64,000 bases of DNA, taken from contig OY970397.1 of NCBI GenBank assembly GCA_963720515.1, positions 1,302,001 through 1,366,000 on the forward strand, written 5' to 3'. A program made the position numbers and the translations under genes. Each line of letters opens with the position of its first letter. The stretch's first letter is position 1. The stretch is from G963720515 sp963720515. Lineage in GTDB: Bacteria; Actinomycetota; Thermoleophilia; Gaiellales; Gaiellaceae. Of the stretch, positions 17,428 through 26,472 are shown piece after piece. The notes under the pieces were generated by a model. The model did no database searches and was not told the DNA's origin. It saw only the letters and a program-made list of their open reading frames with translations.

Positions 17428-18493
17428 ATGTCGTCTATTGAGGCCGTCGGCCGCGCGAGGCGATCCAGAAAATCCGTCGCGATCTTGAGCGGACCCCGTA
17501 ACGTCGCGTTGATGGCGCGTCCTTTCTCGGTCTTCTGGCGTGTCTTCGCCGTGAATGCCGTGCTGCTGGGCGGGATCGCAGTGGTCTTGCTGTTCAGCCC
17601 GGTGACGATTCATGCGCCGATCCGACTCGTAGAGGCGCTCGTGATCCTCGGCGGGCTTCTCATCACCCTGCTCGCGAATGCGCTGCTCCTTCGGCAAGCC
17701 CTGGCGCCGCTCGAGCGGTTGGCGCAACGTATGGAGCGGGTCGATCTCCTGCGCCCCGGTGAACGCCTGAAGATCTATCGCCACGACGAGATCAGCCGCG
17801 TCGTCGCCGCCTTCAACCGGATGCTCGACCGACTCGAACGTGAACGCCAACAGAGCGGCCGGCGCGTTCTCGCTGCGCAAGAGGCCGAGCGCGTGGGTAT
17901 CGCCCGCGACCTGCACGACGAGGTGGGTCAGGTGCTGACCGGCGTGCTCCTGCACCTCGACGCGATTGCCGCCACCGCGCCCGCTCAGCGCGACGAGATC
18001 GACGAGGCAAAGCAGTCGGTGCGCCGCGCGCTCGATGAGGTTCGGCGCATCTCGAGCGAGTTACGCCCAGAGATGTTGGAGCATCTGGGCCTCGTCAGTG
18101 CGCTGACCGAGCTCGCGACGACCTTCAGCCGGGTCGCAGGCGTCAGCGTGCAGCGTCAGTTAGACCAGGCGCTTCCGACCTTGGACGAGGACACAGAGCT
18201 CGCCGTCTACCGGATCGCACAGGAGAGCTTGACCAACGTGGCTCGCCACGCAGGCGCGAGCCACGTGACGATCGCGCTCACCGGCGACTCCGAGGGCATC
18301 GTGCTCAGTGTCGTGGACGATGGGCGTGGGATCATCGGACACCCCGGCCGAACACGGGGGGCTGCACAGCATGCGCGAACGAGCTGCGCTCGTCGGCGGC
18401 GAATTGGCTATCAGGACGGCGGCGGGCGGTGGGGTCGAGGTGCGACTCGAGATCCCCGTCGCGCCAGTCATGCAACCGGTGGGCGCTGATTGA
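17428..18493 (+). CDS. NarL/DegS-type sensor histidine kinase, one frameshift
   Basis: About 354 residues after repair. Two hydrophobic segments flank a very short loop (about 33-52 and 60-85), then a HAMP linker, a HisKA_3 dimerisation domain with phospho-acceptor in RDLHDEVGQ, and an HATPase domain (RIAQESLTNVARHAGA N-box, VDDGRG). Frame is lost right after GRGI near 18332, and resumes as TPAEHGGLHSMRERAALVGG to a stop at 18493. That stop overlaps the ATG of the response regulator (TGATG), confirming the repaired end. GAAAGAGGT precedes ATG 17428. With no large extracellular sensor domain, it probably senses a membrane or cytoplasmic cue. Confidence 0.85.
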
Positions 18494-19149
18494 TGCCGAT
18501 TCCGCTCGTGACGCGAATCTTGATCGCCGACGATCATGCGATCGTCCGCTCCGGTCTGAGGAAGGTCCTCGACGCGAAAGCCGACATGGAGGTGGTGGCC
18601 GAGGCCGAAGACGGCCACGAGGCCGTTGAGAAGGCGCTCAAGGAGGACGTCGATCTGGTCATCCTCGACGTGTCGATGCCACGCCTGACCGGGATCCAGG
18701 CCGCGGCCGAGTTGCACAAGCGGAAGCCCGAGCTACGCACATTGATGCTGTCGATGCACGACAGCGAGCAGTTCCTGTTCGAGGCGTTGAAGGCGGGAGC
18801 CTCCGGCTACGTCCTGAAATCCGGAGCGGACACCGACATCGTCGACGCCGTCCGGGCGGCCATGCGCGGCGACTCGTTCCTCTATCCCTCAGCCGTCACG
18901 ACTCTGGTGCGCGACTACGTCGAACGTGGCGGGCGTGGCGAAGCGGAGTTCGACATTCTGACGCCGCGCGAGCTCGAGGTGCTGAAGCTGATCGCCGAGG
19001 CCCACACCTCCAAGGAGATCGCGAGCGAGCTCTTCATCAGCATCAAGACCGTCGAGCGCCACCGACAGAACATCCTCGACAAGCTCGAGATGCGCGACCG
19101 CGTCGAGCTCACCCGCTACGCCATCAGGCGCGGCCTGATTCAGCCCTGA
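18493..19149 (+). CDS. NarL/LuxR-family response regulator
   Basis: A 218-residue two-domain regulator. The receiver domain has the acidic pair D13-D14, phospho-acceptor D59 (VILDVSMPR) and K109; the C-terminal LuxR-type helix-turn-helix reads LTPRELEVLKLIAEAHTSKE and VERHRQNI. It is the cognate partner of the kinase immediately upstream, with overlapping stop and start. It is a natural candidate to control the stress genes around it, since several of their upstream regions share a sequence element; that link is inference. Confidence 0.95.
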   Translation: MPIPLVTRILIADDHAIVRSGLRKVLDAKADMEVVAEAEDGHEAVEKALKEDVDLVILDVSMPRLTGIQAAAELHKRKPELRTLMLSMHDSEQFLFEALKAGASGYVLKSGADTDIVDAVRAAMRGDSFLYPSAVTTLVRDYVERGGRGEAEFDILTPRELEVLKLIAEAHTSKEIASELFISIKTVERHRQNILDKLEMRDRVELTRYAIRRGLIQP

Positions 19150-19156
19150 CCGCCAG

Positions 19157-19646
19157 TCAGACGACGGCTACAGCGTCCCTAGCACGGGCTTGCTCCTCGA
19201 GGCCCGTACAGAGTCGGTCAAGCAACTCCACGAGGGCTGGGTCGTTGAGCTTGTGACTGTCGATAGCGGGCGCGTCCAGCTGCGACATGCACCCGATGAT
19301 CGACCAATCGCCGTGCCTCGGTCGGTTCGAGCCAGCCGTCGGGGACCCAGTTGGACGGGATGTCCTGTGCCAACGACCGCAGCCGTCCATCGGGCGGGAT
19401 CCCAAGGGCAACCAGCTGCCTCGCGGCCTCGCCGGCCCACGCCCGCCACTTTGGTGCCGCCTCAGCGAGCCAGTCGGCGAGCTCGGCGTCGTCGACGAGA
19501 ACCCAGCGCACGTGATCACCGAAGACGGCGAGGCACAGGAGATCCCGCATCTCCTCCTGTAGCTCGTCAGCCTCGCCCCAATGCGAGCGCGTCCGCGTCA
19601 CTTCTGTCCGCCAAGTCTCGAACGGCCCGTGCGCTCTCGAGATCAA
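19157..19646 (-). CDS. Possible ferritin-like (Dps-type) protein, frameshifted
   Basis: Helical segments HWGEADELQEEMRDLL, LAVFGDHVRWVLVDD, ADWLAEAAPKWRAWAGEAA and ALGIPPDGRL follow the order seen in Dps-like proteins, including the short loop before the last helices. The final helix (LNDPALVELLDRLCTGLEEQ) is in another frame, so one extra base lies near 19300. The start is also unclear: a TTG at 19646 opens the frame, whereas ATG 19650 in another frame has the better ribosome-binding site. The family call is tentative; it may be another four-helix protein. Confidence 0.4.
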
Positions 19647-19894
19647 TCATTTGGGACTCCTCTCGTGCGCGCGGTCTGCGTCCCAGGTCCCAATCGTCAT
19701 GGCAGCGACGGCCGTCCGCCATCGGGTTCGAGCCCCATTTGCTCGCGTCGCCGACGCTGCGAAAGAGCCAGTCGAGACCGGGCCGCCGGCCCTGGCAAGT
19801 TGGGGCCTTCGCCCCATGGCGAGCGACTGGGCCAACGCCCAAGATCGATGGCAGGGGCGGCACCCGTCCCCTTTCCGACAGAGAGGAGGCCGAA

Positions 19895-20420
19895 GTGAGC
19901 GCTATGACTGCAACGAGGGTGGGCGAGTCCATGCCCGTGACAGCCGACGGGTACGAGCAGCTTTGGCTCGAGCTCGAGACGCTGCGCGTGGAAGGTCGGC
20001 GTCAGATCAGCGAACGCATGCGCGAAGCGCGAGACGACGGGCACCTGGCGGACAACCCGGCCCTCTACGACGTGCTCGTGGAGCAAGCACAGCTGGAGCG
20101 GCGGATCGCGACGCTCGAAGAGCAGGTCGCGGCGGCGCAAATCGTCGCACCGGCCCGCAAGGGCGTTGCGGCGATCGGCACCTCTGTGCGTGTACGGGAC
20201 ATCGCTCCTCGGCGAGGTCGCCGAGTACGAGTTGGTCGGGGAAATCGAGCCCGTGGGCAACGGTCGCGTTTCGGTCGGCGCTCCTATCGGTAGCGCCCTC
20301 GTGGGTCGGCGCGTCGGCGAGAGCGTCGTGGCTGAGACTCCGCGAGGGGCGCGCTCGTTCGAGATCCTCAGTGTCCGACCGCTCGTGGCCGCGAGGCCCA
20401 TGGCGAGACAGGCCGCATGA
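19895..20420 (+). CDS. GreA/GreB-family transcription factor-like protein, one frameshift
   Basis: The N-terminal half is a long antiparallel coiled coil as in GreA (VTADGYEQLWLELETLR, then REARDDGHLADNPALYDV), with the acidic tip region near DDGHLADN. The C-terminal FKBP-like half (EVAEYELVGEIEPVGNGRVS, then IGSALVGRRVGESV) lies in the next frame; one extra C near 20207 breaks it. GTG 19895 is 5 bases after GAGGAGG. The TGA overlaps the next ATG. In GreA the factor rescues backtracked RNA polymerase; small Gre-like paralogues may instead modulate polymerase under stress. Confidence 0.8.
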
Positions 20421-21190
20421 GGAGCGCCTCCACGCTCCGCGGCTTTCAAGGCGCGGGGTTGCGCATCGCTGTCCTCCAGCACGAGCCTGAGACTGGACTC
20501 GGACGTTTCTCGGGGCTCCTCGACAAGGCCGGCGCCAAGTGCGAAGTGCTGGCGACAGGCGGCGCGACGCCGCTGCCGGCCGCCGTTCGGTTCGACGGCG
20601 TGATCGCGCTGGGAGGGAGCCTCAGCGCTCACGAAGCGACGCTGCTTGGGACACGGCGGTGGATTCGCGCCGCGGTCTTAGGAGGCACACCGTTCCTCGG
20701 CATCTGCCTGGGGAGCCAGCTGCTGGCGAGTGCGCTGGGCGGCTTCGTTCGGCGCAGATCTCGGCCTGTGGCAGGCGTGCACGACATCTTCCTGACCGCC
20801 GCCGGGAAAGATGACCCGCTGTTCAGTGGACTACCTGGGTCGTTCCCCGCGCTCGGTTGGCACGAGGACATCTTCGAGCTCCCGAGAGGCGCGACCCCGC
20901 TGGCCGGGTCGATCGCCGATGAGCATGAGGCGTTTCGGTTCGGCGCGAACGCCTACGGCCTACAGTTCCACCCCGAGGTGAGACTGGACGACTTGGTCCG
21001 GTGGGCCTCCGTACCGGGCTACGCCAGTTTCCTGGAGCGTGCCGGGGCCGACTTCCATGGTGTGCGGTCGGCCCTGGACGGGGCGGTCCCCGAGCTCAAT
21101 GCACTCGCCGAGCACCTGCTCGAGCGCTGGCTGCACCTCGTCACCGGCACTGCCGCGATGCGCGCGCGGCGGGCGCTCGTTGCGGCGTAG
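20417..21190 (+). CDS. Class I glutamine amidotransferase-like protein
   Basis: A 257-residue GATase1 domain protein. Nucleophile Cys97 lies in FLGICLGSQLLA and the His185/Glu187 pair in LQFHPEV, so the catalytic triad is complete. No synthase domain is attached; such stand-alone proteins resemble GuaA N-terminal domains and may hydrolyse gamma-glutamyl compounds or serve an unlinked synthase. ATG 20417 overlaps the stop of the Gre-like gene (ATGA), so the two are translated together. Physiological substrate unknown. Confidence 0.88.
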   Translation: MRSASTLRGFQGAGLRIAVLQHEPETGLGRFSGLLDKAGAKCEVLATGGATPLPAAVRFDGVIALGGSLSAHEATLLGTRRWIRAAVLGGTPFLGICLGSQLLASALGGFVRRRSRPVAGVHDIFLTAAGKDDPLFSGLPGSFPALGWHEDIFELPRGATPLAGSIADEHEAFRFGANAYGLQFHPEVRLDDLVRWASVPGYASFLERAGADFHGVRSALDGAVPELNALAEHLLERWLHLVTGTAAMRARRALVAA

Positions 21191-21201
21191 CGGCGTCGGG
21201 A

Positions 21202-22102
21202 TCAAGGCGACTCGGAGGGCGATGTCGTGGGCAGCCTCGCGTCCGCGCAGAAGAAGGTGGAAATAGACCAGGCCTGCGTCTGGTGCCCATTGCGCGATCG
21301 CAGTGCGCGGGTCGTCTTTGCTGCCTTCTGCGGCAAGGAAGCTGCGCACGCCGTTTAGTGCTCCGCTGTCTCCTCGCGGGAACACGTGCAAGCGACCGAG
21401 CCCACGCAGCAGGACGTAATCCGCACTCCAGCGCCCGATGCCGCGTCGCTGGACAAGCGCCTCGATGACCGCCGCGTCATCCAGGCGTTCGAGGGCTCCG
21501 AGGTCGAGCTCGCCCGCAGCCGCCGCGTCCGCGAGACCGAGGATCGTCTCGGACTTGCGCTCGCTGAAGCCGACCGTCCGTAGCGCCGATCGCGGGAGGG
21601 CGAGGACGTCGGTCGGTCCCGGGAAGGCGTGCATAGCGCCGGCCGGCGCTCCGGCCCTCACGGCGAGCCGGCTCAGCGAGTGTCAGCCCCGCCTCGAGCG
21701 AGAGCTGCTGGCAGGCAACTGCGTTCACCAGGCACTCGAAAATCGTCGGAAACCGGGGTGGCTTGACGCCCCGGTACCGCTCGACGAGCTCTTTGAGCGC
21801 GCGATCGCGGGCGGAGCGCGGGTAGAAGTCAGACAGGTCGACCTCGAGCCCTAGGAGCCTGGCCAGGGTCGAGCGTGCGGCTGCCTCGACGGAGCTCGTA
21901 ACCTGCGTCCCCGCGAGGACGACCTCGAGTCGCGGCGCGTTCGCGCCCGCCACTTGTGTGACGGCCAACTTCGAGTCGGTGCGTCGTCGATGAGCAGCAC
22001 TCGACGGTAGGTGCGTCCGTCCCAACTATCGATTCGGTTCTGCTCGCGCCGACGGAGCGCCCAGACGGTGAGGTCGAGTCGAAACGGCGGCCGGGGAAGC
22101 AA
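21202..22102 (-). pseudogene. AlkA-like DNA-3-methyladenine glycosylase (HhH-GPD), multiply frame-broken
   Basis: Segments in at least three frames join into one AlkA-type base-excision repair enzyme: PPFRLDLTVWALRRREQNRI (N-terminal domain), VKPPRFPTIFECLVNAVACQ, then GFSERKSETILGLADAA, RRGIGRWSADYVLLRGLGR and FPRGDSGALNGV, where the Asp is the HhH-GPD catalytic residue. Breaks fall near 21965 and 21675, and the C-terminus probably also shifts near 21230, where another frame stops at 21202. TTG 22102 or an upstream start is possible. It may be inactive, or the breaks may be sequence errors. Confidence 0.65.
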
Positions 22103-22203
22103 CTCGAGCCGGCGCGTCTCGGACGCCGCGAACGGATCGCAGTCTCAGCCATCAACGCTCACTACCGTTGCGGCAGCGGACGCTAGGCCCGCGCGGGCGG
22201 AAA

Positions 22204-22563
22204 TCACGTTGAGCGCCTCCCTCGGCGCAGGATCTCCGCGAGCACCACGGCGTCGTTGTGCTCGGTGTCGCGGGCGGCGTAGACGAGGGTGAGCGTTGTC
22301 TCTCGCGCGCGCGCGCGAAGTTCTCGCAGCTTTTCTTCCTGGGTCGCCAGCTCCTCCGTGTAGCGGCGCCGGAACTCCTCGAAGCGGGCGGGATCGTGCC
22401 CGAACCAGGTTCGCAGCTCGGTGCTCGGCGCCAGCTCACGGGCCCACTCATCCAGCCGTGCTTTTTCGCGTGTCACCCCGCGCGGCCAGATCCGGTCGAT
22501 GAGGATCCGGTAGCCGTCCTCGGCTGCGGATGGCTCGTAGGCGCGCTTGAGGCGGACGTCCAC
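22204..22563 (-). CDS. DUF488 family (YeaO-like) protein
   Basis: A 119-residue protein with the signature YRILIDRIWPRGVTREKARLDEW and WFGHDPARFEEFRRRY, typical of the short YeaO branch of DUF488. TLVYAARDTEHNDAVVLAE closes it. Function is unknown in the family; conserved Arg and Asp residues suggest a small catalytic or nucleic-acid-related role. It lies seven bases after the universal stress protein gene on the same strand and ends the operon that begins with the dehydrogenase genes upstream. Confidence 0.9.
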   Translation of the reverse strand: MDVRLKRAYEPSAAEDGYRILIDRIWPRGVTREKARLDEWARELAPSTELRTWFGHDPARFEEFRRRYTEELATQEEKLRELRARARETTLTLVYAARDTEHNDAVVLAEILRRGRRST

Positions 22564-22569
22564 GGCGTC

Positions 22570-23016
22570 CTAGTCCTGCTTCTCCGACGGCGCGCGAACG
22601 ATTACCACCGGGCAGGCGGCATGATGGGCGCATTGCTGGCTCACGGAGCCGAGCAGCAGCCCGCTGAAGCCGCCGAGGCCGCGCGATCCCACCACGAGCA
22701 GCTCGGCGTGGTGTGACTCGTCGACGAGAACTTCCGCAGGCGCCCCCTCCACCGCGTGGAGCTCGAGATCCACCTGGGGCGAGGCGGGCGCGACCTCCCG
22801 CAGAGTCGCCTCCAAGGATTCCTCCGCCGCCGCGCGCAGGTCATCGATCTCCTCGCCGGCGGCGGGGTACGCGCCCGGAACGAAGCTAGCGGCGGCGTAG
22901 CTGAGCTGCCAGGCATGCACGAGCCGGAGACTCGTCCGACGAAGCTCGGCCTCGCCGAGCGCGAAGCGGAGCGCTGCCTTCGCTCCCTCCGAGTGGTCGA
23001 CGCCGACGACGATCAT
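22570..23016 (-). CDS. Universal stress protein (UspA family)
   Basis: A 148-residue Usp with full ATP-binding signature: MIVVGVDHSEGAKAALRFAL at the N-terminus and VVGSRGLGGFSGLLLGSVSQ near residue 120, followed by CPVVIV. ATG 23016 is preferred because GGAGAGG precedes it; an in-frame GTG at 23031 is also possible. The gene lies about 22 bases downstream of gap on the same strand. Confidence 0.92.
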   Translation of the reverse strand: MIVVGVDHSEGAKAALRFALGEAELRRTSLRLVHAWQLSYAAASFVPGAYPAAGEEIDDLRAAAEESLEATLREVAPASPQVDLELHAVEGAPAEVLVDESHHAELLVVGSRGLGGFSGLLLGSVSQQCAHHAACPVVIVRAPSEKQD

Positions 23017-23038
23017 GCGGATCCTCTCCACTGCGCGC

Positions 23039-24049
23039 TCATCGCTTCGTCCCCAAGAGGTTGACGAGGTCGACGAGCCGGCAGCTGTAGCCCCACTCGT
23101 TGTCGTACCAGCCGAAGACCTTCACGAGCCGGTCGGCGACCATCGTGAGCTGGCTGTCGAAGATGCACGAGTAGGGAGAGCCGGCGATGTCGGTCGAGAC
23201 GAGCGGCTCGTCGGCGTAGCGAAGGATCCCGGCGAGCGGGCCGTGCTCGGCGGCGTCGCGGAAGACGGCATTCACCTCGTCGTGGCCGGCGCGACCGGAG
23301 ACCTCGACGACCAGATCGACGATCGAACCGACCGGGACCGGCGCCCTGATCGCGAGGGCGTCGATCTTGCCGTCGAGCTCCGGCAACACAGTTCCGAGCG
23401 CGCGCGTTGCGCCGGTCGTGGTCGGGATCAGGTTGATCGCCGCGGCGCGCGCCCGGCGCAGATCCTTGTGCGGCGCGTCGAGGACGGGCTGGGTGACCGT
23501 GTATGCGTGCACAGTCGTCATGAAGCCGCGTTCGATCGTGAACGCGTCGTGGAGGACCTTCGCCAGTGGGGTGACGCAGTTCGTGGTGCAGGAGGCGTTC
23601 GAGATGACCCGATGGCGCTTCGGGTCGTAGGCGTCGTCGTTCACGCCGAGGACGAGCGTCACGTCTGCATCATTGGCCACGGCCGAGATCACGACCGTGC
23701 CGGCGCCCGCGTCGAGGTGCGCCTGTGCCTTCTCACGCTGCTCGAAGCGTCCTGTGGACTCGATGACGACGTCAACGCCGAGCTCCTGCCACGGAAGGTT
23801 TTCTGGCTCGGGAATCGAGAACGCCTGCAGCTCGCGCCCGCCGACGGTGATCGTGTCCGAGTCGGCGTCGACCTCGACTGGCTCGGGGAGCCGGCCGAGG
23901 AGCGAGTCGAACTCGAGCAGGTGCGCCATCGTCCGCGGGTCGCCGAGGTCGTTGATCGCGACCACGTCGAAGCCGGGCTCGCGCTCCAGATAGGCGCGGA
24001 AGAAGTTTCTGCCGATTCGGCCGAAGCCGTTGATCGCGACGCGCGTCAT
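23039..24049 (-). CDS. gap: Type I glyceraldehyde-3-phosphate dehydrogenase
   Basis: A 336-residue phosphorylating GAPDH. The NAD-binding INGFGRIGRNFFRAY starts the protein; catalytic Cys154 lies in SNASCTTNC and its partner His181 in TTVHAYT; WYDNEWGYS is near the C-terminus. The usual glycolytic gap-pgk-tpi order is absent; here gap sits among stress genes, so it may be a second, stress-linked copy. Start ATG 24049 overlaps the stop of the small membrane protein gene upstream by three bases. Confidence 0.95.
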   Translation of the reverse strand: MTRVAINGFGRIGRNFFRAYLEREPGFDVVAINDLGDPRTMAHLLEFDSLLGRLPEPVEVDADSDTITVGGRELQAFSIPEPENLPWQELGVDVVIESTGRFEQREKAQAHLDAGAGTVVISAVANDADVTLVLGVNDDAYDPKRHRVISNASCTTNCVTPLAKVLHDAFTIERGFMTTVHAYTVTQPVLDAPHKDLRRARAAAINLIPTTTGATRALGTVLPELDGKIDALAIRAPVPVGSIVDLVVEVSGRAGHDEVNAVFRDAAEHGPLAGILRYADEPLVSTDIAGSPYSCIFDSQLTMVADRLVKVFGWYDNEWGYSCRLVDLVNLLGTKR

Positions 24050-24345
24050 CGTCGTTTCTCCTGCTCGGACTCGCGACGGGCGACTTCAAACGCAGCCGAC
24101 GCCTTGGCTTCGCCGATCAACCAGTGCCACACCAAGGCCGCGGCGATGGCGAGCAATCCAAGCGGAAGCCCGACGAACGGCAGGATGCCTGCGAGACCCA
24201 CGACATCGGCGAGAGCCAAGACGGCGAAGAGCGTCAGCATTGCGACGGCGAACACCGAGATGGCCAGCGCGAACCCCCCGTCGGACGTGGGCTGCTCGTG
24301 CGCTTGGCGACTCGTGTTGCCGGTGTCAAGCGGTGTCTTTGTCAT
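24046..24345 (-). CDS. Small membrane protein with two transmembrane helices
   Basis: 99 residues. A polar N-terminus of about 25 residues precedes two hydrophobic helices (about 26-48 and 52-72: FALAISVFAVAMLTLFAVLA and ILPFVGLPLGLLAIAAALVW), and a charged C-terminus ends in EQEKRR. GGAGAGGG precedes ATG 24345. Its start lies within the end of the RibD-like gene and its stop within the gap start, so it is translated in the same operon. I do not recognise the family. Confidence 0.75.
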   Translation of the reverse strand: MTKTPLDTGNTSRQAHEQPTSDGGFALAISVFAVAMLTLFAVLALADVVGLAGILPFVGLPLGLLAIAAALVWHWLIGEAKASAAFEVARRESEQEKRR

Positions 24346-25270
24346 CCCTCTCCAGGATGGTCTGGCGGTCGGTGCCCGTCGATCGGGGCGAGCCCCCACC
24401 TCTTGCCGCTGAGGCACCCATCCGGCGCCTCCTCGACAGCTCGTAGCGGAAGAAGAGATGCGATCCGGCGCGCCTGAGCGTGAGGAGCCTGCAATCGACG
24501 TTCGTAGCCGGGAGAAACTCGGCCCCTTCAATCAGCCCAGGGCGTGGCCTGTCCGGCGAACGGCCGGCCAGGAGCGGCGAAGTCGTCAGGAAGAGCTCAT
24601 CGACCAGGTCGGCGGCGACCAGCGCACCGAAGGTAGTCGGTCCTCCCTCGGCGAGAATCAGCTGGTGGCCACGCTCACGGAGGGCGGCCACCGCGGCGAC
24701 GGGATCGACGTGCGCATCGCCGCCGAGAGCTAGGAGCGTCGTCGCGCCAGGAAGGCGGCCACGCAGCCGGGCTGCTCCGCGCTCGCTGGTCAGCAGGAGC
24801 GCGCCCTCCTCGAACGCGGGGTGCCGCGGGTCGACCGAGCCGCTCCCGCTCAGGACGGCGAGCACAGGTCGCAGGGCTTTCCGGCGGGTTCGGCGCAACT
24901 CGGCGAACAGACGGGCGGCCGGCGGGTAGGCGTGTTCCGCCGTCCACTGCGTCAGGGGCGAGCTATGCATCGTTCCCGCACCGACGAGGACGGCGTCCGC
25001 GCTCGCACGCAGCAGCCCCATCACGAACCGATCGGCCTCCTTGTGGGCTCCGATGAGGCGGTTCGACTGGACCACGCCCGGAAGAGCGACGACCCCGTCC
25101 AGGCTGGCGACGAAATTCGCGTAGAGCCGCGGCTCCGCGAAACCCAGTGGCCCGCCGTACGCGAGAGCGAGCCTTTCCGGAAGATCGAATGCAGGCAAGC
25201 CCTGGGCTTCGTAGAGAGGCTCGAGCCCCGGCAGGGAGAGGGGTGCGTGGGCGACCGTCGCTGTGGTCAA
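24326..25270 (-). CDS. RibD C-terminal/dihydrofolate reductase-like NADPH-dependent reductase
   Basis: A 314-residue protein of the RibD_C fold. RLYANFVASLDGVVALPG, then DRFVMGLLRASADAVLVGAGT, and LAEGGPTTFGALVAADLVDELFLT near residue 230 are typical of reductases that act on riboflavin precursors or related pyrimidines. No deaminase domain is present. TTG 25270 overlaps the stop of the upstream oxidoreductase (TTGA), and the C-terminus runs 20 bases into the next gene. Next to GTP cyclohydrolase I it may serve pterin or flavin metabolism; the substrate is not proven. Confidence 0.85.
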   Translation of the reverse strand: MTTATVAHAPLSLPGLEPLYEAQGLPAFDLPERLALAYGGPLGFAEPRLYANFVASLDGVVALPGVVQSNRLIGAHKEADRFVMGLLRASADAVLVGAGTMHSSPLTQWTAEHAYPPAARLFAELRRTRRKALRPVLAVLSGSGSVDPRHPAFEEGALLLTSERGAARLRGRLPGATTLLALGGDAHVDPVAAVAALRERGHQLILAEGGPTTFGALVAADLVDELFLTTSPLLAGRSPDRPRPGLIEGAEFLPATNVDCRLLTLRRAGSHLFFRYELSRRRRMGASAARGGGSPRSTGTDRQTILERDDKDTA

Positions 25271-26448
25271 CCGACTAGCTCCCGGAGCGCTCCGGGCGCA
25301 ACCGGCTCGCCGGCCCGGATCAGGTCGCGCGCCGCTTCCACCTGGTCGAAGAGATTCCAAAGCAGGATTCCGCGCGGCCGCTGCTCGTCGTCGAGGTAGT
25401 ACACAACCCCCGCTCGGCCAGGCTCGGTCCAATCAGCCATCGTCGGCCGGCGGCTGTCCAGCTCACCGACTGCTTCGTAGGCGAGGTCGAAGAGGTCGGA
25501 GTAGAAGAACGGTAGGTGATCGTAGGGCTCGTCTGCGCCTGCCATGTTCGCGCCGACCAGCCTGCCGTGGCTCTTCGCATGATCCTCGTGTTCGACCCGC
25601 GTCGTGACCCCGAGCACGGCCGAGGGGAAGCTCGCAACGTCACCGGCGGCGAAGACGTCGCGGTGACCCTCGACGCGACCCCGGTCGTCGACCACGATGC
25701 CGTTCGCGACATGCAAGCCTGCGTCGACGGCGAGTTCATCTCTCGGCTGGATACCGAGTCCGGCAATGATCGCGTCCGCCTCAAGCGTCCGGCCGTCTCC
25801 CGTCACCACCGACATCGTGTCGCCGTGCCGCTCGATTGCCGTGACGGACGTGCCGTCGAGCACCTCGACGCCTCGCGACCGGTAGTAGTCGGTGACGGAC
25901 GCGGATAGCTCGGCCGGAAAGATGCGGGCGCCGATCCCGGGCTCGGGAAACACCATCGTGACCGGGTGCTCGTTCATCGCCAGCCCGGCTGCCATCTCCG
26001 AGCCGATGAAGCCGCCGCCGATCACGACGAAGCGCGCGTCCGTGTCTGCGAGTGCGCGTACGCGCCGGTAATCCTCGAGTGTTCGGTAATAGACGACCTC
26101 GTCACCACCGAAGGGGAGCCGGCGCGGACGGCCGCCGGTTGCGAGCAGCAGTTGCTCGTAGGCGTACGTCTCGCCCCGGTCGTCCGTCGCCGTGTGCCTC
26201 GCGAGGTCGAGTGCGACGATTGTCCGGCCGAGTCGGAGCTCGACGCCGAGATCGGCCGTGCCGCGCCAGATTGTTGCTTCCTCGTCCCCCTTCCACAGTC
26301 CCTTCGAGAGAGGGGGACGGGCGTACGGAGGATGGGGCTCATCGGCCACGACTGTGATCGCGCCGTCGGCGTCCACGCCGCGAATGCCCTTGCACGCCGC
26401 GTCGGCGGTCAACCCGCCGCCGATGATCAGATACTTGCTCGTGTGCAT
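25267..26448 (-). CDS. FAD-dependent pyridine nucleotide-disulfide oxidoreductase
   Basis: A 393-residue flavoprotein of the ferredoxin reductase/AIF type. It has the N-terminal FAD motif YLIIGGGLTADAACKGIR, a central NAD(P) motif FVVIGGGFIGSEMAAGLA, and DVFAAGDVA near residue 275 for the second FAD contact. No redox-active CxxC is present, so it is not a disulfide reductase; transfer of electrons from NAD(P)H to a ferredoxin or similar acceptor is likely. ATG 26448 is used. It heads an operon reaching down to the DUF488 gene. Confidence 0.92.
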   Translation of the reverse strand: MHTSKYLIIGGGLTADAACKGIRGVDADGAITVVADEPHPPYARPPLSKGLWKGDEEATIWRGTADLGVELRLGRTIVALDLARHTATDDRGETYAYEQLLLATGGRPRRLPFGGDEVVYYRTLEDYRRVRALADTDARFVVIGGGFIGSEMAAGLAMNEHPVTMVFPEPGIGARIFPAELSASVTDYYRSRGVEVLDGTSVTAIERHGDTMSVVTGDGRTLEADAIIAGLGIQPRDELAVDAGLHVANGIVVDDRGRVEGHRDVFAAGDVASFPSAVLGVTTRVEHEDHAKSHGRLVGANMAGADEPYDHLPFFYSDLFDLAYEAVGELDSRRPTMADWTEPGRAGVVYYLDDEQRPRGILLWNLFDQVEAARDLIRAGEPVAPGALRELVG

Positions 26449-26472
26449 CACTCGCCTCGCTTTCGGGTCATC